Origin: Amblyomma americanum
Taxonomy: Eukaryota > Arthropoda > Arachnida > Ixodida > Ixodidae
DNA: 64,000 bases
Direction: 5' to 3'
NCBI RefSeq assembly: GCF_052857255.1
Contig: NW_027526693.1
Coordinates: 62,001-126,000 of the forward strand
The position numbers and the translations under genes are program-made. How positions within the stretch are numbered: the stretch's first letter is position 1; each line of letters opens with the position of its first letter. This document shows, piece after piece, positions 21,561 through 29,791 of this stretch. The notes beneath the pieces are model-generated. The model was given only the letters and a program-made list of their open reading frames with translations. It had not been told where the DNA came from and searched no databases.

Positions 21561-22285
21561 AGGCAAAAATGATGCCGAGGAGGCGGCCATAGCCTTGGCG
21601 ATGGCCTCCATCTCTGCAGAAACCATCTTCAGCGACTCTGAATCTGCGATTCGTAATTTTTCCAAAGGCCGGGTCTCCCCCGTCACCCTATCTCTCCTCC
21701 GCTCCACCAAAGACCAACTGCGCCCGGTCCAATTGATCTGGGTCCTTGCGCACTCATCCCATCCACGGAACGAGGTGGCCCACAATCATGCCCGAGGATT
21801 AGTCGATCGGGATGTGTTGTCGCCCGTTCTGCGGATCGCGAGAGATCGTACGGTTACATTTCATGACATAACCATGCACTACCGCTTAGGTAGACTTCTA
21901 TATCTCCCCGCACATATTTCTCTACCAAACCCCAAAAGGTTGCGTGGAGACAACTCCAAACGAACACCTTACCCATCCCCGCGATATATGCTCGCATACA
22001 CACTAGGGTCTACTCTCCCTCCTGTCTACTATGTGGCCAACATGCCACTCTATCCCACATACTCTTCGCTTGCCCTTAAGACTCCCCTCCTCGAGGTGCG
22101 AAGCTCTCGAACGCAGACCAGTGAGAGACCGCATTAATCAGTGACGACTCGGACACACAGATTCGTGTTGTGACAAGAGCTCTAGAAGTCGCCAAACGCA
22201 ACGGGCTCATGGCCACTTGATGGGGCTATAACCGCACACCAACTGCTACCTTGATCGACGAAAATAAAATTTATCCTCCTCCTCC
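21561..22285 (+). pseudogene. E2 RNase H and C-terminus
   Basis: A continuous frame (21463-22137) carries DAEEAAIALAMA (RNase H Glu), TIFSDSESAIRNF (Asp), LIWVLAHSSHPRNEVAHNHA (the His region, with the final Asp changed to Asn-His) and a leucine-rich linker. A further frame has VVTRALEVAKRNGLMAT, the usual E2-type ending, then the (TCC)n tail. Loss of the last catalytic Asp suggests inactivity. Confidence 0.75.
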
Positions 22286-22299
22286 TTGAGTATTATTCT

Positions 22300-22784
22300 G
22301 AATCAACATGTCAAGAACACTGAACGTGGCTACCAGGGGTACTGGATGATTGTGAGGGCAACTCGATGGGCTTCAGAGGGTGAACACGAGAGGCCGTTCT
22401 CCTGCACGAAAGAGTGTACCGTGTCGATAGCTAGTTGTAATGACTGTGCAATCTATCCATCGGATCCGGAGTTGTTCCATATGGTTATGTCGTCGGCGTA
22501 GATATCACGATGTATATGTGGGATAGCATCCAACAGACGCAGGAGGCAACTCATAGTAATGTTAAGGAGAAAAGATGAAAGTTCCACGCGTTTTCGGGGT
22601 TTTTCTGGCGCCTGGGGTAATTTTGTCGCTACTTTTGTACCCGAAATGCAGCAATGCCGTGCGCTGTTTCAGAAAGATGGCGATGTAGTCGTATGTCTGT
22701 TCGCCTACGTTCATAAGCGACAGGTGGGAGAGGATGGAAGCGTGTGACACATTGTCAAAGGCCAACTCGATTGACACATCGTAG
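22300..22784 (-). pseudogene. E1 RT core
   Basis: Minus strand: FDNVSHASILSHLSLMNVG, then a broken PGA-SP region and YADDITIW, ending in VHSFVQENGLSCSPSEA near 22320. These are RT motifs 3-6 of E1, continuing across the E2 insertion into 17986. YADD is intact but the PQG region is degraded. Confidence 0.75.
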
Positions 22785-23159
22785 GCGTACAGGCGGAGCG
22801 CCTACGCGCACGGGCGTACTCAGGAGCCTTTCTGCGCATGCCTGAGCCGCGTTGCGCGAGCATGGGCGAACGCGGCGTAGACATCTGTGCATGTCAGATA
22901 TCCGCGCCTGAGCGCGTCGAAAGTGGAGTCCGGTTTACAAGAATAGGAGGACCGCGGGGCTCTTGGGGACTTTTTTCATGGCTTGAAGCTCTTCCAGGTT
23001 CCTGCAACTTTCTTCACGCTTGAAATTCTTGCTGTCGGCTCATGAGGGGGAACCTGCAAGCAGAGGGTGCATAGAGGTAGATGCCTTTTTTCGACGCTTG
23101 TCGCGGTTCAGCGCTGGGCGCGCAGGCGCTCCGCACATGCGCGAAGAAGTGTCCATGTA
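22785..23159. mobile_element. Unidentified ~370-bp G+C-rich insertion in E1 RT
   Basis: It separates LGLDVSK (minus, about 23170) from AFDNVSH (22765). CGATGTG lies at both edges and may be the target duplication. Subterminal GGAGCGCCTACGCGCA and TGCGCGCAGGCGCTCC-like motifs are inverted relative to each other. No family is recognised. Confidence 0.5.
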
Positions 23160-23292
23160 GTTGCCGCTTTACTCACATCGAGTCCCAGGATGGTAGCCTG
23201 GCTCTAATGCGATTTAGATCTCGAATGTCTTGCAGTATCTGCCGCATGATGTTTTGAGTCGAGGCAGCTGCTCGAAACCCGAGCATAAACGG
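23160..23292 (-). pseudogene. E1 RT N-terminal scrap
   Basis: The minus strand reads GFRAAASTQNIMRQILQD, equivalent to the GFRP-x-x-STQDV motif of other I-group RTs here, then a decayed LGLDVSK. Confidence 0.6.
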
Positions 23293-23518
23293 GGAAACGT
23301 ATTTTATGGAGGCGAAGCACTAAGGCGCCCGTGTGCTATGCGATGTCATTGCACGTTGAAGATACCCACATGGTCGAACTTATCATGGAGACCTCCACTA
23401 CAGCACCTCTTTCTTCTTTCACTCCCTCCTTTATCCCTTCTCTTACGGTGCGGTTCAGGTGTCCGACGATATGTGAGACAGATACCGGGCCATTTCCGTG
23501 CCCCCAAAACAAATTTAA
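23293..23518 (+). mobile_element. Ruka-like SINE, headless
   Basis: Starts in the body at TTATGGAGGCGAAGCACTAAG. It shows the GCACGTTGAAGATACCC core and GTGAGACAGATACCGGGCCA, ending near CCCCCAAAACAAATTT. The tRNA head is missing. Confidence 0.82.
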
Positions 23519-23529
23519 TTCTCTTCCCC

Positions 23530-23645
23530 TTCCTTTTTTCTTTCACTAACTCCTTTATCTCTTCCTTTACGGCACGGTTCATGTGTCCGCCGATATGTGA
23601 GACAGATACTGCGCCATTTCCTTCATCAAAAGAAACATTTTTGAA
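23530..23645 (+). mobile_element. Ruka-like SINE 3' fragment
   Basis: Only the last third is present: TCTTTCACTAACTCC, ACGGCACGGTTCATG and TGAGACAGATACTGCGCCAT. It follows the previous copy directly. Confidence 0.78.
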
Positions 23646-23676
23646 ATTGGTTCTAGGGGAAGGAAATCGCGCTCTA

Positions 23677-23971
23677 TAATAATTGGTTTTTGTGGAAAGG
23701 AAACTCCGCAGTATCTGTCTCACATAACGTTGGACACCTGAACTGCGTCGTAAGGAAACAGATAAAGGAGGCAGTGAAAGAAGAAAGGTGCCGCAGTAGA
23801 GGGCTCCGGGATAATTTCGACCCCCTGGGGATCTTTAACGTGCAGACACCGCAAAGCACACGGGCGCCTTACGTTTTGCCTCCATAAAAACGAAAAAGCC
23901 GCAGTCGGGTTCGAACCCGGGAACTCCGGATCGGTAGCCGAGCGCTCTATCCACTGAGCCACCGCGGCGGG
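23677..23971 (-). mobile_element. Ruka-like SINE, nearly full length
   Basis: The minus strand begins CCCGCCGCGGTGGCTCAGTG (A box) and GGGTTCGAACCCGACTGC (B box), runs through the body and ends with CCAATTATTAT at 23677. It is the best-preserved SINE here and a useful reference for the others. Confidence 0.92.
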
Positions 23972-24247
23972 TAGTATTGGTCTCACATCTAGGCCGACAC
24001 CTGAATCGGGCCGTAAGGGAAGGAAAAAAGGAGGGATACAGAGATGAAAGGAAAAAATAGGTGCCGCAGTGGAGAGCTCCGAAATCATTTCGACCACGTG
24101 GGGATATTTATTTTGCACTGACATCACACAGCACAGGTGCGCCTTAGCGTTTCGCCTCCATCGAAACGCGGCCGGCGCGGGCGGATTCGAACCCGGGTAC
24201 TCCTGATCAGTAGCCGAGTGCGCTAACCACTGAGCCACCGCGGCGGT
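23972..24247 (-). mobile_element. Ruka-like SINE, tandem to the previous one
   Basis: The head reads CCGCCGCGGTGGCTCAGTGG with B box GGGTTCGAATCCGCC. The body is diverged and lacks the usual ATT tail, ending at GAGACCAATAC against the neighbouring SINE. The two share an orientation head to tail. Confidence 0.9.
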
Positions 24248-24929
24248 GCGGTTCCTTGTGGTATTGAGCGTCCGCTTTAAGAGCATACGTTTTGTGTGAA
24301 GTCAGCGTGCGGGTACATTGCACTTTTCGCTGCATCCAAGCCACCGCAAACTCATCCGGTGTTTTGAAAGCAACGAGCCTTTTGAAAGCAATTGAGGGTG
24401 GCTTGTGGGCTCGGAGTGTTCGCGCTGGGAAACATCGTGACAGAATCTTTCGGAGTACTTCAAATGAATTCGGGTTCAGTATGACCTGCAAGACAGGCTT
24501 CAGGGTCGATGTAGCGGCGGGACGAAATTCCCCTCAACACTTTTGGAGCCCCCCTCTATGTCCACCAAAACATTTACAGCCTAAATATTATGCCCATGAA
24601 AAAACACGATGTAAGTCAGTTTTTGAAAGGAAAAATACAGACGGATAATGTTTCCAAAACATTAACGCAATTTTGTGCCAAGCGCGACAATGATGGACAT
24701 TTTTAACACCGAAGAATAAGGCGCTCCCGCTAGCGTGCAGTCATTTTTGTTGCGAAGGTGTAAACAACATGAGGTTCGGATAGAAGCGTGGTATTAGTAA
24801 TGGCTGAATGGCGGAGGGCGTGCATTGAAGCTTACTACTATGTGATAAATGCATTATTGTATTTCTTTATTTACTAGTATACCAATAAGACAACATGTCA
24901 AAGAATAACTTTTACCATTCGCAAAAAGA
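24248..24929. other. Unassigned sequence with an open minus-strand frame
   Basis: The minus-strand frame 24491-24207 (about 80 codons outside the SINE) reads LNPNSFEVLRKILSRCF and FKRLVAFKTPDEFAVAW. It could be an exon-like scrap, but no family is recognised and no second copy exists in the window. The rest shows nothing. Confidence 0.3.
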
Positions 24930-25630
24930 CGGTGGACAAGAGGAGAACATACACAGGACAAGGCTCAAATAACAACTGACATCTTTATTTTGCACATTCC
25001 GTAGAGTAACCGTCCCGCATGCGTCAAGCCAAAACAGAGAACCTACGTTTAATCACTCAAGAAGTCAATCTCTATCGTTGTGAGCCCAGTCGACGGAGAA
25101 CTGACGCAAGCATTACCATTTTTATCTATCAGATCGGCATCGAAAATTTCATGTGCCTTTCTTGTTTTTTCTCGGCCTAAAATGGTTACAGGATTGAAAG
25201 ACTGTAGAAGCTTGGGGAAGTTGGTGTGACATGGTTTTTCAGCAGCACAGGGGACAAATTACGTGAGAAGTGCACAGACACGGCGCCGTGTCTGTGCACT
25301 TCTCACGTGTCTTTGTCCCCTGCGCTGCTGAAAACCCATGATTGAAAGAAGGGCAACACTTTCCGGGGCATCTACTAGAATGCAACGCAAGATTGCGATC
25401 TTCACCACTACAAATTTTTGTTTGGTGCTTGCAGACCCTTTCATTAATATAATCACCAGTCTGTCCTAAATTGCAATTTCCACACGTCAGCGGGATGTTA
25501 TACGGGACTTGTGTTTCGCACCTAGCAAACAGCATTCTATGTTTGGCGTTGCAGTGATTCTTATTATCATCAGGCATTATTCATGCGCAGAGACCTGAAA
25601 GGATAACAGGGGCATAAAAATTTGATTGTG
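24930..25630 (-). mobile_element. Penelope-like element with GIY-YIG and palindrome
   Basis: Minus strand: a linker end (LSGLCA), then YNIPLTCGNCNLGQTGDYIN and ERVCKHQ, a decayed GIY-YIG. The 3' terminus at about 24930-24985 has AAAGATGTCAGTTGTTATTTG and TGTCCTGTGTATGTTCTCC. A stop separates the linker from the nuclease. Downstream coding sequence turns back on itself in the palindrome at 25231-25338. Upstream linker sequence resumes at 26060. Confidence 0.78.
25231..25338. repeat. Near-perfect 108-bp palindrome
   Basis: It is centred on CACGGCGCCGTG at 25279-25290. Each ~54-bp arm runs from TTTTCAGCAGC through GGGGACAAA and ACGTGAGAAGTGCACAGACA. Only a few mismatches and one short indel separate the arms. 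Confidence 0.95.
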
Positions 25631-25739
25631 GCGTAGCTGTGTTAGGCCAAGATATACGTAACGAAAGCGCGGCGACATCTCGTTCGGAACAGTTAGTATA
25701 TGAAACACGTGCATTCACTAGATGCGCATTTATTCATGG

Positions 25740-25930
25740 TTGAATCGTGCGCCGTCGTGGCTTAGTGTAAGCATCTCTGCCTCGAATGCCAAAGGCCGTG
25801 GTTCGATTTCGGGCCTCGACACAGGGGTTTTTTTTTTGTTCATTGAGTGTGCGGGGTTTCAGTGGCTCCCGCCACGGCGTGGCGCCTTGGCTGGTCAGGT
25901 GGCTCGCGACGCGATTGGTCACATGACCTG
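25740..25930 (+). mobile_element. Second tRNA-derived SINE family, copy 1
   Basis: A tRNA-like head at 25754-25820 shows the A box TGGCTTAGTGTAAGC and the B box GGTTCGATTTC, with a 7-base acceptor-like pairing (GTCGTGG with CCTCGAC, one mismatch). A T run, CATTGAGTGTGCGGGGTTTC and a GGCTCCCG segment follow. The inverted copy is at 45640-45790. It splits the PLE around it. Confidence 0.65.
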
Positions 25931-26049
25931 TCACGTTGTTGGTCACGTGGTGCGGTGCGACCACGGTGGGAGTGCGAGCACGGCAAAACTTCGAGTTCGT
26001 GGCCATTGTAGCCTTCGCTACAAATAACACGTTAACGCCATGACGCTCG

Positions 26050-26245
26050 GCGGCTTTTTGTTACATTGTGCGCCACTTTGTGCAGATATGGCACCACTTG
26101 AACTCTCTGCCTTTCTTCCGCAGTAGCCTTCTTTTCTTGCTTGGCCTTGCCATTCAATTCCTTCAACACAGACTCGGCCACTCTTCTGACCATTTCTGTT
26201 GGAACCCCGCCCCTGAAAGGCGATTGGCCTGCGTCATGACACTAG
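26050..26245 (-). pseudogene. Penelope-like element linker fragment
   Basis: The minus strand reads RRVAESVLKELNGKAKQEKK then RVQVVPYLHKVAHNV. This matches the RT-to-GIY-YIG linker of the PLE at 16.1 kb (ILPYVHRISHNLKNV). It probably belongs to the PLE at 24930-25630 and was separated by later insertions. Confidence 0.6.
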
Positions 26246-26976
26246 CTGAGACAGTGTGGCAGCAGCTTATTTTTATAGTGTTTGAAGAAAAAGCATTGGC
26301 AATACTCCGATTGACTAATTTACAGCGGTTAGAGTCGTACGCAAGAGTACTTTTTCAGTTGTAGGCGCGCACATCGAGCACACACAGCTTTCTCCTGAGA
26401 AGGATAGTGGCAAGTCTAAAAAAAGAATGCCGTTGTGTGCGGCTTGTTAGTGAGTGAATTTAAAATGGAGGGAACACTGCCTAAATGCACTCATGATGTT
26501 TTCTGCAACCAGTCTGTACGAGCCGTTAGTTCCGCCGCTTAATAGCATTAAAAAATCATCTCCAATGTCTGGGGCAATGTATAGGATCCACCTGCAATGT
26601 CTTGCGCCAATATATATTATCAAATGCACCTCAGATTGCTGACACGGGTAACTGCAAATAGAGCCGATGCATAACTGCTGAGGCACTCCAAGTTATTGCA
26701 TTCAGTGGCCAAAAAGGTAACAGTTAATCAAAAATTTTCGCTAAGTCAAAGTTTTATGTCGAAGCATGCCTGCAGCCGTCGACGACGCTGTGCTAAAGAA
26801 GTTGCATCGATATGTTAATCAAGCTGTAAATGCACTTAAGATTTGAACAAAAACTAATAATTACTTTCGCTGTTCATTTTAATATAGTTTAGTTGACTAG
26901 AGTGCGTAAGAAAAAGGGTTTTCTTTGCGATGTCAGTGCGTGTACATTTTATCTCCTCTCGGGTTCAAAAAAAATG
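26246..26976. other. Unassigned sequence
   Basis: Short frames only; no domain or repeat was recognised. Confidence 0.45.
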
Positions 26977-27280
26977 AAGCTTGGTTTTGAGTAAAGGAAG
27001 TGGCGCACTAAACTCTCTCACATACCTCGGTGGACACCCGAACAACGCTGTAAGACAAGGAATAAAGGATGGATTCAAAGAAGAAAGAGATGCCGTAGTG
27101 AAGCTCTCCGGGATAATTTCGACCACCTGGACATCTTTAACTACGTTAACATCGCGTAGCACATGGCCGCTTTTTCAGATTCGCCTCCATCGAAACGCGG
27201 CCTCCGCGGTCGGGTTCGAACCTGCGTGCTCTGGTGGCTCAGTAGACAAGTGCCTTAAAGGCTGAGCCACCATGGAGGGT
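26977..27280 (-). mobile_element. Ruka-like SINE, full length
   Basis: The minus-strand head CCATGGTGGCTCAG and B box GGTTCGAACCCGACC are followed by body and the GTGCGCCACTTCCTTTACTC end near 26985. A small insertion repeats GGCTCAG inside the head. Confidence 0.82.
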
Positions 27281-27325
27281 AACGTGTTCGGCCCGAAAAA
27301 TTGGTTTTAAGGAAAACAGATTACC

Positions 27326-28365
27326 GCCTGCGGAGGCTCAGTGGTTAGGGCGCTCGGCTACTGATCGGAGTTCTCGTGTTCGAACTTGACGGCGAAGGCT
27401 GCGTTTTTATAGAGGCAAAACGCTAAGGCACCCGTGTGCTGTGCGATGTCAAGGCACGTTAAGGATCCCCTGGTGGTCGAAATTATTCCGAAGCCCTCCA
27501 CTACGGCACCTCTTTCTTCCTTTCTTCTTTCAGTCTCTTCTGTATCCTTCCCTAAAGGCCGGGATACATGGAGCGTTTTCTGGGCGATTTTCGCCCGACG
27601 GCGCGCATTTGACGCCCGGCCTCGAAAAAAACGCCCGCCGCCGCCCTTCTGGCCCCGCCAGATATTGACGCGCGGCGTCCGGCTTGACCGGAAGCGGCAG
27701 CCGAAGCAAGCCAATAGCAGCGCAGAAAGCCCGCTCTTCCGGTTTGGCCGCCTCCGCTGCCGCCGCCGCCAACATGGCCGCCATGGCCGACGGGCACTGC
27801 TGTGTTTATTGCACGGAAATGTTATTATCGTGAAAATAAACGCTTCACGAGACATGAAATGTCACTTTTTTTGGAGAACACCGCCGAATGTTGGATCGAA
27901 ATGACCACTTTTCCTCCCTGAAGCGAAGGTGCCGAAGAAAACCGCAGCCGATGGTAGCCACGGCTGAGCGGGCATCAAAAGGTACGCGACCGCACGCATT
28001 CGAGCGCGCAAAACCTTGTAGATATCTATGCACGCGTGCTGCAATCAGTACAGTGGTGTCTAAATGAACAATTTCGTTAATCTGAATAAGGAGTCAGCGT
28101 CGCTGCTCTCAAAGAGCTGCTCGCTCAATGGTATTTGCCACTTGTTGATCACATTGCTTTCACGCTGAGATACGCGGCGGCGGGCTGCCGCTTTTTCGCT
28201 CCATGTATCTCCGGCCGGGCGTCGCGCCGCCACGACGTTTTCTGCCGCGCGAACATCGTCGGAAAAAACGTCGCATGTATCCCGGGCTTTACGGCGCGGT
28301 TGGGATGTCCGCCGATATATCAAACAGATACTGCGCCTTTTCCTTTCCTCAAAAACCACTTTTCG
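27326..28365 (+). mobile_element. Ruka-like SINE split by a TIR transposon
   Basis: The head (GGCTCAGTGGTTAGGGCGCT) and body run to TATCCTTCCCTAA at 27555. The rest resumes at ACGGCGCGGTTGGGATGTCC from 28291 and ends near CTCAAAAACCAC. Together they make one SINE, so the 0.73-kb segment in between is a later insertion. Confidence 0.9.
27556..28288. mobile_element. 733-bp TIR DNA transposon, non-autonomous
   Basis: Termini AGGCCGGGATACATG (27556-27570) and CATGTATCCCGGGCT (28274-28288) are inverted repeats with one mismatch. The flanks TAA and TTA suggest a 3-bp TWA-type target, as in PIF/Harbinger, although the two are not identical. The interior is G+C-rich on both sides with no transposase. 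The superfamily is a guess; the insertion itself is secure. Confidence 0.82.
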
Positions 28366-28377
28366 TTTTCATTTAAT

Positions 28378-28445
28378 CACCGCCGCAGTGGCTCAGTGAC
28401 TGCAGCGCTCGGCTACTGATCTGCAGTTCCCGGGTTGGATAGATG
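28378..28445 (+). mobile_element. Ruka-like SINE head fragment
   Basis: CACCGCCGCAGTGGCTCAGTG with CGGCTACTGATCTGC and a decayed B box (CCGGGTTGGAT). There is no body. Confidence 0.65.
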
Positions 28446-28479
28446 GAAACAACTTTTTTTAGACGAAAATCAAAATGTT

Positions 28480-28795
28480 CCTGGGTGGTCCCCTACTGGT
28501 CCAGGACTCCACGGGCTAGTACATCACATAAAGCCCGATCCACCAGGCATTTCTGGCCGGCGGGAAGAGCGGTCTGTACAGTAGCCTCCCAGGAAGAATG
28601 AGTGGGGTTCGGGCTAGGGGGTACTGCCTGTGGGGATGGACATTCCCAAAGGTAGTGGAAAAGTGTGAATTTGGGCACGCCACAGATGTTGGAATGAGGA
28701 GGAAAGGGGAGTGAAAGCATGAGAGACGGTAGGGTGACATAAAGCAGCCTGTCTGCTTATAGGGGCAGGATGCCATAACGTAGAAGGCACTACTC
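28480..28795 (-). pseudogene. Non-LTR C-terminal zinc-knuckle fragment
   Basis: Minus strand: ICGVPKFTLFHYLWECPSP (C-x7-H-x4-C of a decayed CCHC knuckle) followed by SSWEATVQTALPAGQKCL and VDRALCDVLARGVLDQ, the usual I-group ORF2 ending. It is only a scrap. Confidence 0.6.
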
Positions 28796-28872
28796 AATCT
28801 GGACGAAGTCTCGCTTCCAGAACTAACGGAAGTCTTTAATAACCACTGGCACGCTGGGGCGCTCCCATCAGT
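28796..28872 (+). pseudogene. Non-LTR RT N-terminal scrap
   Basis: The plus strand reads NLDEVSLPELTEVFNNHWHA, matching the same segment of E4 at about 33215 (minus; LDEVSLQELT). A SINE follows directly. Confidence 0.55.
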
Positions 28873-29125
28873 GACCGCGACGGCTGCGCTTTCATGGAGG
28901 CAAAACGATGAGGCGCCCGTGTGCTGTGCGATATCAATGCACTTTAGAGATGTACAGGTGGTCGAAATTATTCCGCAGCCCTCCGCTACGGCACCTGTTT
29001 CTTTCTTCTTCCACTTCCTCCTTTATCCCTTCTCTTACGGTGCGGTTCGGGTGTCAAACGATATATGAGACAGATACTGCGCCATTTTCTTTCCCCCAAA
29101 AAAACATTTATTATTAATATTATCT
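28873..29125 (+). mobile_element. Ruka-like SINE, headless
   Basis: Starts at GACCGCGACGGCTGCG and runs through GAGGCGCCCGTGTGCTGTGC and GAGACAGATACTGCGCCATT to a TTATTATTAATATTA tail that abuts the 3' end of E4. Confidence 0.85.
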
Positions 29126-29783
29126 CACTGTAATTGTCGCCATGTGGCGCTGTATAAAGGCTACAAGGTACTGGGGGGGTGGCGGCAATGTCATGCGGCT
29201 GAGGTTGTAGAATGTGATTTTTTGATTATATGTAAAAAGAACCGATGTGGCCCTTTGCGCAGGGTTGGGTGCCTGATCATCCGTGGTCCGAGAGGAGAGT
29301 TCGCGGGCCAGCGCATAAACGCGCTCATTTCCGGGGATCAAGGCATGCCCAGGAATCCACGACAGGGTAACCGTTCGGTCGAGAGTGGTGGCTGGGGGAA
29401 GAATGCGGTGTGTGGCCGGCGTCGCCACGCCCTTTAGGTAATAGCGATATGCGGCCTGGGAATCTGTGCTAATTTCGGTTTTGTTTTTGTCAATGCTGGA
29501 GTGGGCCAGCTCAAGTGCGATGGCGGCTCTTTCCGCCTCTGCAGATGAATTGGTTCGGGTAGTGGCGGCGGCTCCAACAGTGCCGTCTTCATTGGCTTCG
29601 ACTGCCGTGAAGAATCCTACTTTATAATTTTCTGCCGCGTCGACATAAAAGATATGGGAGCGGTTGCTGTGTGTTTTGGTGTAATTGCTCACTCGTGCCT
29701 GCCGCGTACCCTGATGGAGGCTAGAGCTCATATTTCGCGGTAAGGGTTTTTGATATATGTGATCCAGCGTGCCAATAGAATTC
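29126..29783 (-). pseudogene. E4 RNase H domain
   Basis: An open frame carries FYVDAAENYKVGFF (first Asp), NSSAEAERAAIALELA (Glu), TEISTDSQAAYRYY (Asp), WIPGHALIPGNERVYALA (His), then a C-terminal linker. The canonical final Asp (GNE-x-AD) is Tyr, so nuclease activity is probably lost, although the frame is still open. No zinc knuckle follows before the 3' end. Confidence 0.78.
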
Positions 29784-29791
29784 ATGTAGGG

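Noticed and set aside
23230..24286. Long frames with recurring CTLKIPRWSKL-type peptides, also seen at 7.6, 8.5, 20.4, 38.9 and 58.5 kb
   Set aside because: The recurring peptide is a translation of the Ruka-like SINE body, not a protein family.
24207..24491. A host exon on the minus strand
   Set aside because: The frame is open for about 80 codons but has no domain, no clear splice context and no second copy; kept only as unassigned sequence.
25261..25339. CRISPR-like direct repeats
   Set aside because: The repeat is a single palindrome. No spaced direct repeats occur anywhere in the window, and the DNA is eukaryotic.
25754..25820. A functional tRNA gene
   Set aside because: The head is only about 67 bases, the anticodon arm does not fold well, and a SINE body follows it.
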